Positions 1 to 9,611 of a DNA stretch of 64,000 bases are shown here, piece by piece. Made by a program: the position numbers and the translations under genes. This DNA is from Diphasiastrum complanatum (lineage: Eukaryota > Streptophyta > Lycopodiopsida > Lycopodiales > Lycopodiaceae), in NCBI GenBank assembly GCA_029204225.1, contig CM055097.1:41644028-41708027 (forward strand), read 5' to 3'. The notes beneath the pieces were generated by a model. The model saw only the letters and a list, made by a program, of their open reading frames with translations, had not been told where the DNA came from and ran no database searches. Positions within the stretch are counted from its first letter, which is position 1, and each line of letters begins with the position of its first letter.

Positions 1-345
1 GATTGGATCGGAAGCCCAATCAGAGTCACAATAACCATGCAGAATCATGTCAGCAGAAAAGTCATACCGCAAGCCATCATTGAATGTTCCCTCACATACC
101 TAAGAATCCGCTTTGCACACTTCCAATGAGGAATATGAGGATTCGTCATAAATTGGCTTACAGGTCCTACTGCATAGCAAATATCTGGTCTGGAAATGGG
201 AAGATAAATAAGCAAGCTTCCTGAAAAAAGTAGGATACACCTGATCTTCGTCTTCATGTGGAAGTAGCTTCACATTCGTTCGGCTCCATAGGCATTGAGA
301 TAGCCTTTGAAGCTGTGCTAAGCTTGACCCAAATCGGAGCTAATT
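1..345 (-). pseudogene. Ty1-copia RT/RNase H junction relic
   Basis: The minus strand encodes the conserved copia segment between RT and RNase H. Visible motifs are a SLLIYLPISRPDICYAVG-like stretch, then a SQFMTNP..HW..AKRILRYV block, and at the extreme left edge YCDSDWASDP, the start of RNase H. A frameshift near position 70 separates the last two, so this copy is dead. The rest of RNase H lies outside the window. It has the same orientation as the primer-binding site at 715-725, so both may belong to one internally deleted element that lost gag, protease, integrase and most of RT. Confidence 0.8.
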
Positions 346-714
346 TGGTCAAGAACAGCAAATAACTTCCAAAAACATGATGATGCTCCAAAGATGGCAA
401 CTATGGCAGAAAAAGGGGGTGCCTAAAAAAGTAGTTTTGCAACCAGTGTCCAAATTGGGCATGCTACCAGTTTATGGAAAGCTCTCGGAGAGTAAAATAC
501 TTTTTCACTCTCAAATATCCCAAAATGGCAGCCAATTAGTAAGATGTACTTCCAGCCTTCCAAGAAAGGAAGTTTCACATAAAACTTCATAAACTGACCA
601 AATGAACCCCAAACTGAGTGCAACGAAGATGTGCACTGAGCCTGGAGTGAGGAGAAGAAAGTAGACACAATCTGAAGATCAAACTGAGCTCCAAAGCACC
701 AAGAGCTGAAGTTA

Positions 715-725
715 CTCTGATACCA
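715..725 (-). other. Copia primer-binding site (tRNA-iMet type)
   Basis: Read on the minus strand this is TGGTATCAGAG, the copia primer-binding site complementary to initiator methionine tRNA. Three bases to its right begins a TGTAGGAG sequence that could be the LTR edge at 729. The LTR would run rightward for some hundreds of bases, but I could not fix its other end. Confidence 0.6.
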
Positions 726-1584
726 ATTTGTAGGAGAAAACAGGAAGGCAACCACACTTTGCAACCATCCACGTTACCTGCAATCTACCAGCAATCCTTC
801 TCCTAACTTAGCAATCAACAATAGCGGAAGTAATAGCCCATCAGCAGCATGAAATCATCACATAGAACACAAAATCTCTGCCTATACAATCTCCTCTCTC
901 TACTCTATTAGCTCAATCATTATAATATTGCAAAATGATAGATGAAATTGGGTTTAAGTCACCAAAGAGTAACCATCAAAAAGTGACTAAACCGACACAT
1001 ATTTTTTCTTTTCTGAATTTTCTACTTTTATGGGGTTTTATCTATAATAGAGTGCGGCGCTTACAACGGCCGACTTTAAGTCCTACCAAAACAATGAGTG
1101 GTGCTCAGTACTAGTGGGTCTGTGCCCGAGAATCAAATTTACCCACTAACTTCTAATAGCAACCAAGCAAGTCTTTCCGTATCCTGGTCTATCATCACAT
1201 GCATGCAATATAAATGACTAGAGGAGAGTTAAAAAATGTGGTTCAAAGGATACTTCTCAACATTTAACAGGAGTTGCAGCCAGCTAGCCACATACAGGAA
1301 AAATTTAGAGGTAATCAAGATCCTCAATGTCCAACCGATAAACGACAAAGATCTGATTTACAGCCCAGCTTGTTAAATCGATTCAGTCCTGGTCTGGTCA
1401 ACCAGATGAAATGACCATTATGAAAGAGGGAACTTTGTTAGCGTTGAAAAACTTGAGGCTTTTGCTATTCTAGGAAAAATAACCAGAATATGTAAAAGAT
1501 AAAGTGATGCAAAAAATAAAAAATGAAAGGTGAGCAAAAGCGATGTATATTCACAAAATATAAATAATAGTTATTTTGGCAAAC

Positions 1585-1751
1585 CTGTGCGCTGTAGCAA
1601 CGTCATTTACACCATAGTACACTGCTGATTCCATCGAACGAAGAACTCGAGCAACTCCAGGCTGCTCGTGAATTCCAAAAGCTGCATCCGGCTTTACTTC
1701 ATGGCTGACCATAGGACTGAAGGTACAGCCCACTGCACATTTATCAACCCC
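1585..1751 (-). CDS. FUT11: Core alpha-1,3-fucosyltransferase (FUT11/FUT12 type), exon 2
   Basis: This is the second exon of the gene that starts at 8472. It encodes about 55 residues, including DKCAVGC, KPDAAFG, VARVLRSMESAVYYG and NDVATAHR. These match the plant GDP-L-fucose:Asn-linked-GlcNAc alpha-1,3-fucosyltransferases, where the block KPDAAFG..(8-10 residues)..RSMESA.YY follows a Cys-rich segment. The acceptor is a pyrimidine-rich stretch ending CTATAG at 1752 and the donor is CACAG/GTTTGC at 1585/1584. Joining to exon 1 in phase 0 gives an uninterrupted product. The split final Arg codon implies a phase-2 intron 2. The next exon (family motif MTTSLSSDVPVGYFSW) was not found between 1 and 1584, so it lies off the left edge or is lost. 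Confidence 0.85.
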
Positions 1752-2176
1752 CTATAGAAGACTGAAAAGATTATTATCTAATTTGCACAAGTTCTTAGAG
1801 GTGAGATCACACGAAAGTACATTCTCATGCATTCATGTCTCGTATAACCTCATAAAGAGCAAAACAACATGATTGCCTATGTTAGGAGTCAGGACCTTAA
1901 TCTACACATTTATTTGCACTTTCCATATTCTACTAGTCCTACTCTTTTCCAAGATCAAGTTTTGTACAAGGAATGAGACCATTAGTTCAAAATATGTACC
2001 GAATCCTGATGTTGAATAAGGCCATTTTAGAGTCAAATTCTGGCTACACACGTAACTTGAACGACTTGCATATCTAATTCAAAATGCTACACATAAGCAC
2101 TACATGGCTTGCATGGTTATGCTTTATCAGAATGTGTTACACGGAAGACTGGAATGTCTCTTTTTTGGTCAGTGCC

Positions 2177-2200
2177 AACACAAACACAAACACAAACACA
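2177..2200. repeat. Short (CAAACA)n microsatellite
   Basis: Four tandem CAAACA-type units inside intron 1 of the fucosyltransferase gene. The surrounding 1752-3480 is AT-rich intronic DNA in which I recognise nothing else. Confidence 0.7.
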
Positions 2201-3503
2201 GTGCATGGTTGCTTATTGTATAAGGAATGTTAGAATGACTATATTCTGATGATGGATCAGTCTATTTAAAGATAGGGAATTCTTTACATGCAAAGTCCGA
2301 TATTGCATAAGGCAAGCAGCATCCATCATTACTGTACCAAAAATAGTAAATACTGATAATCAAATAGTTAGCATTATAACAAGAGGTTGCTAAACTTTTC
2401 CCAAAAGTCCCTTTCCTAATTTTGGTCAGTGCTAGACAATGACAGCTTATTATCCAAGAAGCAAAGGCTAGGCTAATTAGTTAGAGTTGATAACATACAT
2501 GCTCTTGGGCTTCCCTGTGGCACCTATTCAACTCACTCTCTTCTATCCAATGCGGATAGGTATCATGGGAATGAACTAGCAGTACAACATTGAGCTATTC
2601 ACCGCAAGAAACCAGAATCGAACATTACTCTTTTATGACATTTATTTACTTTCGCAAACTTTTCCTGCAGACAAAATCTTTTGGAGAGATTTTATGACAA
2701 GCCTTTCTCGCATGCAGCATACGTCAATGACCACCAACTTTGCTTAGATGCTAGAAAATCTAGAGATTGGTGTTGGTACAAGTATATGTCCAGATACATG
2801 CAGATTATATATGAGAAGTCAGTAGTCTAACTTCAACTACTTGATAAACAGTTATGATCGGTGCAAGCAAGACAAGCTATTGGAAAAACGATGGATCACT
2901 ATTGCCTGTCAGCGTCCAATAAATACATCTCATTAGTCTATAATTCTCAAGTCTATTTCAAAACAGCATCATTTAAATTGTACAAGAATGAGATTTCCAA
3001 GAAGCTCTTCATGGAAATTCAATGTGCTTTTGATAAGCAAAATTTCTTTAAGGTGAGATTCTTTGGCAGTGGTGTCTAGTAGCTGGTGGCTCAAAGGAAA
3101 CTATAAATCAAGGCTACTTTTGATTGTCCCAAGCATACAAGTTACAATTGAGGAAATAAGTTCAATGGCACACTTCAAAGGAGCTCTCTTCTTGAACATT
3201 TTTCTTCATGAAAAGGTACAGAAGTCACAAGTGCTAGAATTCTCAGATTTTTCATACAGGTTTTGGTTTCTTGGAGAGAGAAAGTAGGATGGAAATAACA
3301 TCCAACAGCAAAAATCATGTAAATGCCAATTTTAGCAATTAGGCCAGATTGGCTACATGCAAATTTTGGCCCCTCTCTCATGGTTGGATAAGGCTTCTGG
3401 AAGGGTCCCACAGTTTGGTATTGCACATGGCTTTAGTTTGATTGGAGATCTTATTGTCCCCTTCATTGTCACAATCTTGCATTTTTAGCTTTCTAAGAAA
3501 TGT

Positions 3504-3516
3504 TGGTATCAGAGCC
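3504..3516 (+). other. Copia primer-binding site, plus orientation
   Basis: TGGTATCAGAGCC, the copia initiator-Met-tRNA primer-binding site, on the plus strand. An LTR should end just to its left near 3502, but I cannot define its start. Only about 70 bases of leader follow before the opposite-strand copia RT fragment begins at about 3586, so this is a truncated element end abutting another relic. Confidence 0.6.
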
Positions 3517-3585
3517 AGTTCTAAGCACGTTTTGCCATTGATTTGTGCTCAGGTCACTAGGACTATTAGAGAACCCTCGATCACC

Positions 3586-4755
3586 AAAGTATGTGTGTAT
3601 CTTTTGATATCACATCCTTGGAGCTTGCTTAAGTCCATAGAGAGCCTTCTTGAGAAGACACACTTTGTCTTCTTGACCTGCAACCAAAAAACCAGCAGGT
3701 TGTTGAAGGTAAACTTCTTTATTTAGATCACCATTGAGAAATGTCGTCTTTAAGTCAAGTTGGTGCATGCGCCAACCATGATGGGCAGTCAAGGCGGTGA
3801 CTATCCTTATGATAGTCATTCGAGCGGTAGGAGCAAAAGTCTCTTCATAATCATTTCCTTGCTTTTGCACATAGCCTTTGGCAACAAGTCTCGCCTTGTA
3901 CCTTTCAACCGTACCATCATACTTGCATTTGATCTTGTACAACCATTTACAACCAATTGCTTTCTTACCATGTGGAAGATGAACAAGAACCCAACATGTG
4001 GTTCTTCATGAGTGAGTCATACTCCTCTTGCATCGCATCCTCCAAACATTTTACTCCTTTGGCCTGCTCATAAAAAACAGGTTCTACTGCACCATCATTA
4101 ATAAAAGTAAGAGCAAAATCAGAAAAATCAGCAAATTCTATTGATTTAGTAGAGGCACGAGTCTTCCCTTCATAGAAATGATCCACTTTGCTGTCCCGCA
4201 AAGTTTGCAACAACCATTTAGGGACTGCTTTAGGCTGTCCAATAGCCTTACCTTTGCCAACACTTTGCTGTCCAAAGTATTCCAAACTTGGACCTTGCTG
4301 TCCAAAGTCTTCAATAGGCTACTCTTCATCATAATAGGCTCTTCTTGATGAACTATGGGCTGCAAACTTGAAGAAGCAGTGGGCTGTCCTAGAAGTAGAT
4401 GGCAGTCCCTCCTCTTCATGATGACAGTCCCCTTTCATAACATGAGTGGGCGCAACATCATAGGAAGTCTTTTCATCAAAATGAACATTACGACTCACTA
4501 TGATTTTATTAGTCTCCAATTGAACAACCTATAGCCCTTACTTTCACTACTATAGCCAACAAAGATGCACTTAACTCCTTTATCATCAAGTTTGGATCGA
4601 GAGGTATTATCAACACCTTGAACTTTGCTTCCATCATGCACTTTCACAAGCTTTGTGCAGACCTCTTTGCGATAAGTCATATGATGTGTTGCACCGCTAT
4701 CAATCATCCATTCAAAAAATGAAAAAACAGCATTGCATATGCTTCTCGTCATTGC
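3586..4755 (-). pseudogene. Ty1-copia polyprotein relic (protease, integrase tail, RT start)
   Basis: Read right to left on the minus strand. At about 4700 there is a protease motif WMIDSGATHHMT. It jumps within about 40 codons to the integrase C-terminus (GVKCIFVGYSSESKGYRLFN, then IVSRNVHFDE at about 4500). The linker follows, then the N-terminal half of RT: YKIKCKYDGTVERYKARLVAKG, DYEETFAPTARM, QLDLKTTFLNGDL and KALYGLKQAPR. A TGG-to-TGA stop follows APRM, and homology ends at about 3586. About 1.5 kb of integrase core is deleted and several frame changes occur. It sits in intron 1 of the fucosyltransferase gene. Confidence 0.85.
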
Positions 4756-4826
4756 TAGTTTTGTTGTATTTTATAAAGTCAGTAACAAAACTTATGAGGT
4801 GACTCGATATTTGTTATGGTTGCAGG

Positions 4827-5077
4827 TGAACCCTGACTCTTGCATACTCGACACGGATGCCACCATTCCTCGAGCAACCCAGACGCAGTCCAATGCCGAC
4901 GAGGATATCCTTCAAGAGCTGCACAGACAGATGAATGTCGAGGCCCACTCTGCAAGATGCCAAAGGATAGCAGCTGAGAGGAGGAGACGGGATAGGGAAG
5001 AGGGAGGGGATGAGGAGGATTCATCGGAAGGGGGGAGGGAGTACCCAGCTGATTATGAGGAGTGGGTGGGTGGATGA
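4827..5077 (+). CDS. Unidentified exon-like open frame with basic and acidic tail
   Basis: The frame is open from before 4733, and a good splice-acceptor context (TTGCAG) ends at 4826. The encoded segment runs NPDSCILDTD, ILQELHRQM and an Arg-rich RIAAERRRRDREEGG, followed by an acidic tail EEDSSEGG..DYEEW and a stop at 5077. GC content is higher than in the neighbours. The combination of an Arg-rich helix and acidic tail recalls C-terminal tails of some plant transposase genes, possibly hAT, but I do not recognise it firmly. It lies on the strand opposite to the fucosyltransferase, inside its intron. Confidence 0.3.
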
Positions 5078-5222
5078 GGAGGAGGTTGTGGCACAGAGTC
5101 ATCTGACTCTAACTACCAGTCAAAGGAGACAGTGTCTAAATGATTTTGTACTATATTACTATTATCATTTCATTGTACTAGACCAGTTTATTGCCTTGTG
5201 GCACGAGATTGTATCATAGAAG

Positions 5223-5464
5223 CCACGGTTCCCAGAACCGTGGGTTCTGGGAACCGTGGCAGGAACTGTACCACGGTTCCTTGAACCGTGGTATGGTTCA
5301 TCTAAAAAATTAATTAATTAATTAATCAATTAATTATTCTAATTTCCCCCCCAAAACCCCTCATAGCTCGTTTTGGACATGGGACAAAAAAAAAATTAAT
5401 TGATTAATTAATTAATTATTCCACGGTTCACACGGTTCCCCCCTAAAAAAATTGTGAACCGTTA
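5223..5464. repeat. Hairpin array built on the CCACGGTTC motif
   Basis: 5223-5259 is a perfect hairpin: a 17-bp stem (CCACGGTTCCCAGAACC) with a 3-nt loop. 5271-5291 is a second hairpin with a 9-bp stem and loop CTT. Then come an ATTAATTAATT run, a 55-bp spacer, the inverted TTAATTGATTAATTAATT run and further copies of CCACGGTTC at 5421 and as its complement at 5454. The whole stretch therefore looks like two facing arms, as in a foldback or MITE-like element. Confidence 0.6.
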
Positions 5465-5481
5465 TATGTATAGGAATATCT

Positions 5482-5735
5482 CCACGATGCGAATTTGGCC
5501 TTGTTTGTGATTTCAAATAGTCTATCTTGTGTGATACCAATGTCCCAAAAAAAAACATTGCAATGTTCCCACGACACTAATTTGGCCTAGTTTGTAATTT
5601 CAAAACAGTCTCTCAAACGGTACCAATATCCCAAAAATCTTAAAAAGTTTGCACTATGCCCACGATGCGAATATGGCCTTGTTTCAAATAGTCTATCTCA
5701 TGCAGTACCAATATTCCGAAATTAAAAAAATCTCG
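5482..5735. repeat. Degenerate tandem repeat, about 88-bp unit, three copies
   Basis: Three units start at 5482, 5569 and 5659, each with CCACGA(T/C)(G/A)C, then AATTTGGCCT, a TTTCAAA stretch, CAGTCTATCT-like sequence and TACCAATRTCCC. Periods are 87 and 90. I see nothing coding in it. The stretch 5736-6770 holds no other feature I can support. Confidence 0.6.
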
Positions 5736-6769
5736 CTTTAGTTTTTGGAAAAAAAAAAAAAAACAATTCGGGAATCGCAATTTTTTGCAACTGTGCTTTG
5801 AACTTGGTAGGGCAACACAGTTCTATCAATCATGATGGATGGAGTATATCTTCAAGGGCGCCAAGACTATGATGGGCTCCAAAATATAATGCCTTTAGTA
5901 GCCAAAAGATCCGTGGATCACAAAAAAAAAACTTTTTAAGTAGATTGTGGACAATGGCTAGCAATTGTATTTTATGAGTAACGAGTCTCCTTGTCGAATA
6001 AGAATGAATATATCCAAATTCATCACTCTATTCAATCCTGACAGAGAAGGGCTCTCACCCCAATAGAAGTACCATCAATTTCGATTGTTAATTTTTTTAG
6101 TGATATTAGAAAACGAAAGAACGGGAGCTATATTGATTAAGACCTTGAGATTGTTAAAAGCGAGTTGGTATTTAGCTTATTGTAAGAAAAATGTGCCTTT
6201 GTGGAGTGATACATGCAGGGGAGAAACCATTGTGCCAAAGTTAGTATGGAATTTTGAAGGCTAGTATAGAAAGGCCTAAAAACATTTGGACATCACAAAC
6301 ATCATTTGAGATAGGCTAGGTGTAGATGGAGGTGATGTTAGCCAGGTCAATGCAGAAAATACCAATTGAAACAAAAAAATCGGGAAATTATATTTTAGGA
6401 ACAAATAAGCACCTTGATTTTTTCATATCTGCAAAAGTTGATTAACTTGCTGGAGTTGAAAAATTGATGCCAAGTGGTCAATATGACTTGTCTAGGAAGT
6501 ACTGTAGGCAAGGATGCCATCCAAATAAAATTATATGTAGAATTTAATTTTATAAGACATTATGTTTTGGAAGGTGATTGGATCATTGGGAACACCAAAG
6601 GGCATAACTCAAAAGTTCTAAAGGCCAAAAGATGTGTGGGAAACTACACTTGGCCTGATTTAGATATGATGATATCCATAATGTCAAACAATTTTGGAGA
6701 AGAGCCAAAAAATCTCTTGTTATATGCCTTCACAGAACCGGTTTGCTCCAACTGATAACAAGATTTTGT

Positions 6770-7400
6770 ATGATATTTTGTAAAAAAATTCTATACACGA
6801 CTCTTTGAATTCCTCCCATGATTGGGATTTCAACTCTAGATAATGTAGCACCAATTGCCACCAATCAAAGGCTTTTACTCAGAAGTAAATTGTTGAATAT
6901 GTAATTTTACTTTGATCGGAATAAGAATATAAACATAGATGCTCATCCAAAGTATTGATCCAATCTACAATATGCATGGATCTTATTTCACCCTCAAAAG
7001 TTGGTCTGTTTTTTCCACAAAGCTTATTCTTGTAAAATTCATCAACGTTGACCTGTTGTTGTTGAGCTAATTTTAATGGAGTTGATTTTGATAGACTTCC
7101 TACAAAAGCAGCACAAGAACTAGAAATTGTAACTTCACTGTCAAAATCGGTATTGCTTCCCTATTGAGAACCATTTGTGTCAGTAAATGGTTTATGCATA
7201 CGAGAATAACCAGTAACATGTAGTGAGGTAAAGAGAACATTCTTAGTGAATTGTTCATTCTAATTGGTGTATTGCTGGTCACCATTGTGATCATCGTCAT
7301 AGTCGTCACTAAAATCTTCACCTTGGTCACACTGATCTTCCATATCATTGTCAAAACCATCATCACAATTTGAGGCAATTCTCTTTCCTGCAGTGTTGAA
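6770..7400 (-). pseudogene. Ty3-gypsy gag relic
   Basis: The minus strand translates into a retrotransposon gag core: FEGEIRSMHIVDWINTLDEHL, then LYSYSDQSKITYSTIYF, KAFDWWQLVLHYLE and SWEEFKESCIEFFYK. This is the usual W..ME..F....D..K...A...L...A..WW pattern. Upstream is an acidic stretch (DNDMEDQCDQGEDFSDDYDD). At least three in-frame stops are present. No other part of this element is recognisable nearby. It lies within intron 1 of the fucosyltransferase gene. Confidence 0.6.
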
Positions 7401-8109
7401 ATTTGACACCCTTCAAAGGTTAATTTGGACGTATTTGACAAGCACTTGCAAATTTGGGACGTCACCATAATTTGTTTAACGCTGTCATTTTGATAGGCTA
7501 CAATTTATTTTAAATGTCATGAGTTGAGGTACTTGTATAAGTTGTAATAAGTACATGACACATCTTTAACTTAAAAGTTGACCTTTTGCAGGTTCCAAGA
7601 TTTATAACTTAATACTCATTACAATAATATTGAAATTGGGATTCACAAACTTCAAACTTGAAAGACTTTGACCTTTAGCATGGTTTTCATTCATGAGTAG
7701 TTTGAATCTCTACCTGATGCATAATTATTGTGGCATAGACAGAGAATTGGCTCCACACACTACTATGTAACTTGTTAATCTAAGATCCTATAGAAGTTCA
7801 GTTCAATCGTTCATCGCTTGCAGCACCAAAGCTTGCAACAATTTCATCTTAGCTTGCTACGTGCTTTCAGTTGGCCTGATGAGTATCTGGACGCTGAAAG
7901 TCCCACATAGTCGAGTACGGTTGAAATAACAACTTAGCATAAACAAATCATATGTGGAAACTTGTATTTTATACAACTATCCGCGGTTTAGGCATCGAAG
8001 AAAGGAAGTTAAATTAAAGAGATTACGAAGCCTGAAGCATTAGGACCTCTGAGTCCAAAACTGAACGGCAAAATGCGAAAAAACCCTTACAGGGAAGAGA
8101 CAGACAGAC

Positions 8110-8472
8110 CTGAGTTTCATGGAACAGAACCACCACAGGCTGCTTGGAAAAATCTCGACTATAATTTAGCGCATCTTGCTGCTCCATCAAATTAATGCAG
8201 CGTTGTCTGGATGAAGAAATCGTTGCCACTTTATCATCATTCAAGCCACCATCTTCTTGAGAAGTCTGTTTTAGATAGGATGGAGACAAGCTGAGATATT
8301 GGGACATTGACGGGAGGGAAGAAAGAAACGATGGACCAATGTGACGATTGAACCGCACTAAAAAGGCTAACTCTAAAAGGAAGGCAAAAAGAGCCAGCCA
8401 CATGATCCACTTCCCCAACATCCTTCTAGCCACTCCATTTGAAACACTTAACCTCGATCCAGCAGAGCTCAT
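8110..8472 (-). CDS. FUT11: Core alpha-1,3-fucosyltransferase (FUT11/FUT12 type), exon 1
   Basis: First exon, 121 codons, of a Golgi type II glycosyltransferase that adds alpha-1,3-fucose to the Asn-linked GlcNAc of N-glycans. The start at 8472 has a good context (CCAGGATGA). A short basic cytosolic tail is followed by one membrane anchor at about residues 22-41 (WIMWLALFAFLLELAFLVRF). A Ser-rich stem comes next, then the family signature ALNYSRDFSKQP preceded by a Cys, as in plant FucT proteins (SVTYSRDFTK). The donor is ACTCAG/GTCTGT at 8110/8109, in phase 0 with exon 2. The catalytic GT10 motifs are in later exons outside this window. The intron of 6358 bp is filled with transposon relics. 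Confidence 0.87.
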
Positions 8473-8720
8473 CCTGGCTTCTTCCCTCTCTCTGACTCAG
8501 GATCTACAATCTAAATGAAGCGAATGCAAAATCCGTCGCACTTCCATGTGCAAATGCAACATCATCGTGATGTTGCCGCTGCTGTCATCGCATCAGAAGA
8601 AATAGAGAACTTTTCTGTGTGCGTGCGCCGCTCGAGGTTTACTGTGTGCGTACGCCGCTCGAGGTTTAGGTACTATGAATGGGCTGGGCTCGGGCACGGC
8701 CACGGGGGCCCTCGCATCTT
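8473..8720 (-). promoter_or_regulatory. Fucosyltransferase 5' leader and promoter
   Basis: Immediately upstream of the start codon is a purine-rich leader. Farther up, on the plus-strand reading, two overlapping TGGGCT motifs (site II-like, common in plant housekeeping promoters) lie at about 8680-8690. A 27-bp direct duplication is at 8615-8668. No convincing TATA box sits at a fixed distance. A TATGG/AAAAAATATGG stretch near 8750 is the nearest AT-rich candidate. Confidence 0.4.
8615..8668. repeat. 27-bp direct tandem duplication in promoter
   Basis: Two units, 8615-8641 and 8642-8668, differing at one base. Each contains TGTGTGCGT(G/A)CGCCGC and CTCGAGG. They lie 143-197 bp upstream of the fucosyltransferase start codon. 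Confidence 0.85.
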
Positions 8721-8828
8721 GCCAGCACTGTGGCCCTTTGGCCCCTCTCACCATATTTTTTATGCGATAAGCAATATTGCAAAGGAACTCAGAGGGGATA
8801 TATAGAGAAACTCACCGAGTCTTTTAAA

Positions 8829-9117
8829 TGTGTGTGTGTGTGTGTGAGCCTGGGTGCTCGGCTCCACCTGCCCAGCCTGCGACTGCCCCGATGCCACCCA
8901 CGTCGACCGGGATTGAAGCCCGGCACCACAATCGGTGCCGTGGGGACCTGCTGCCCGGCGCCACGCCCTGGCCACCTGGTGCTGTATGCTAAAAACTCTC
9001 GCAACCCAATTTTGCGGGCACCCGAGCACGGGCCACGCGTCACTTGTTGGGAGGCACCGAGGCCAAACCCCTCCCACGCGCGGCCCGTGCTCTAAAGCCC
9101 CAACGGGGGGGGGGGGG
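8829..9117 (-). mobile_element. GC-rich SINE-like patch (tRNA-derived candidate)
   Basis: An island of high GC in AT-rich DNA. On the minus strand, TGGCCAGGGCG resembles a Pol III A box. About 44 bases later GCTTCAATCCC resembles a B box (consensus GGTTCRANNCC, one mismatch), flanked by CCGG. The body continues to a (CA)9 tail at 8829-8846. A CGGCACC/GGTGCCG hairpin lies between the boxes. A run of 13 G bounds the other side at 9105-9117. No clear target duplication was found. It could instead be part of the host gene's CpG-rich 5' region. Confidence 0.3.
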
Positions 9118-9395
9118 CAGAGGCCATTTTGCTCGCTTAAAGATTTTCAGAAATCTTTAAGGTCTTGCCTAAAAAATTTCTAAAATGTTTTATCGGGCAG
9201 AATGGCGTGTGTCGAGCGAGCGCCTTTCATTGTCTAATAAATACTTTGAAAACTTTCACATGCTCATTATGAAACATAATGAGCACTTTGACTTTCTTCA
9301 ACCACTCTGACGCCTACAACTGACACGCAGGTTGGAATGTGTAGCAAAAAAAAAAATTAAAAAAACATATGCTTATTCTACTTCAACAAGAACAA

Positions 9396-9611
9396 TGTGG
9401 TATTGTACCACAAAGGCCTTGCCATGTCATATTGTCATATTTCAGCTTTTTGTGAAAATTAAAAAAATGTAGTTACATAATAGGTTCTTAAAATTTTGAT
9501 GGTTGTTCTTAACTTTTACAATTGAATGTTTAATGGATTGTGATTATGGTTTTTGTTTTGTTAATCCAACAATTTCAACATTATGGCAAGGCCTTCATGA
9601 CATATACCACA
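9396..9611. mobile_element. MITE candidate with about 30-bp inverted termini
   Basis: The left terminus (TGTGGTATTGTACCAC then AAGGCCTTGCCAT) and right terminus (ATGGCAAGGCCTT then GACATATACCACA) are inverted copies with a few mismatches. They flank about 150 bp of AT-rich non-coding DNA, 216 bp in total. No reading frame lies inside and no unambiguous target duplication is visible. Confidence 0.45.

Noticed and set aside
1-1580. Further fucosyltransferase exons left of exon 2
   Set aside because: No minus-strand frame here encodes the expected MTTSLSSDVPVGYFSW region. The space is taken by intronic DNA and a copia relic.
6474-6755. A 93-codon plus frame (KDAIQIKLYVEFNF...)
   Set aside because: No motif, no splice or start context, and it lies beside a minus-strand gypsy gag relic. 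Not enough to call a gene.
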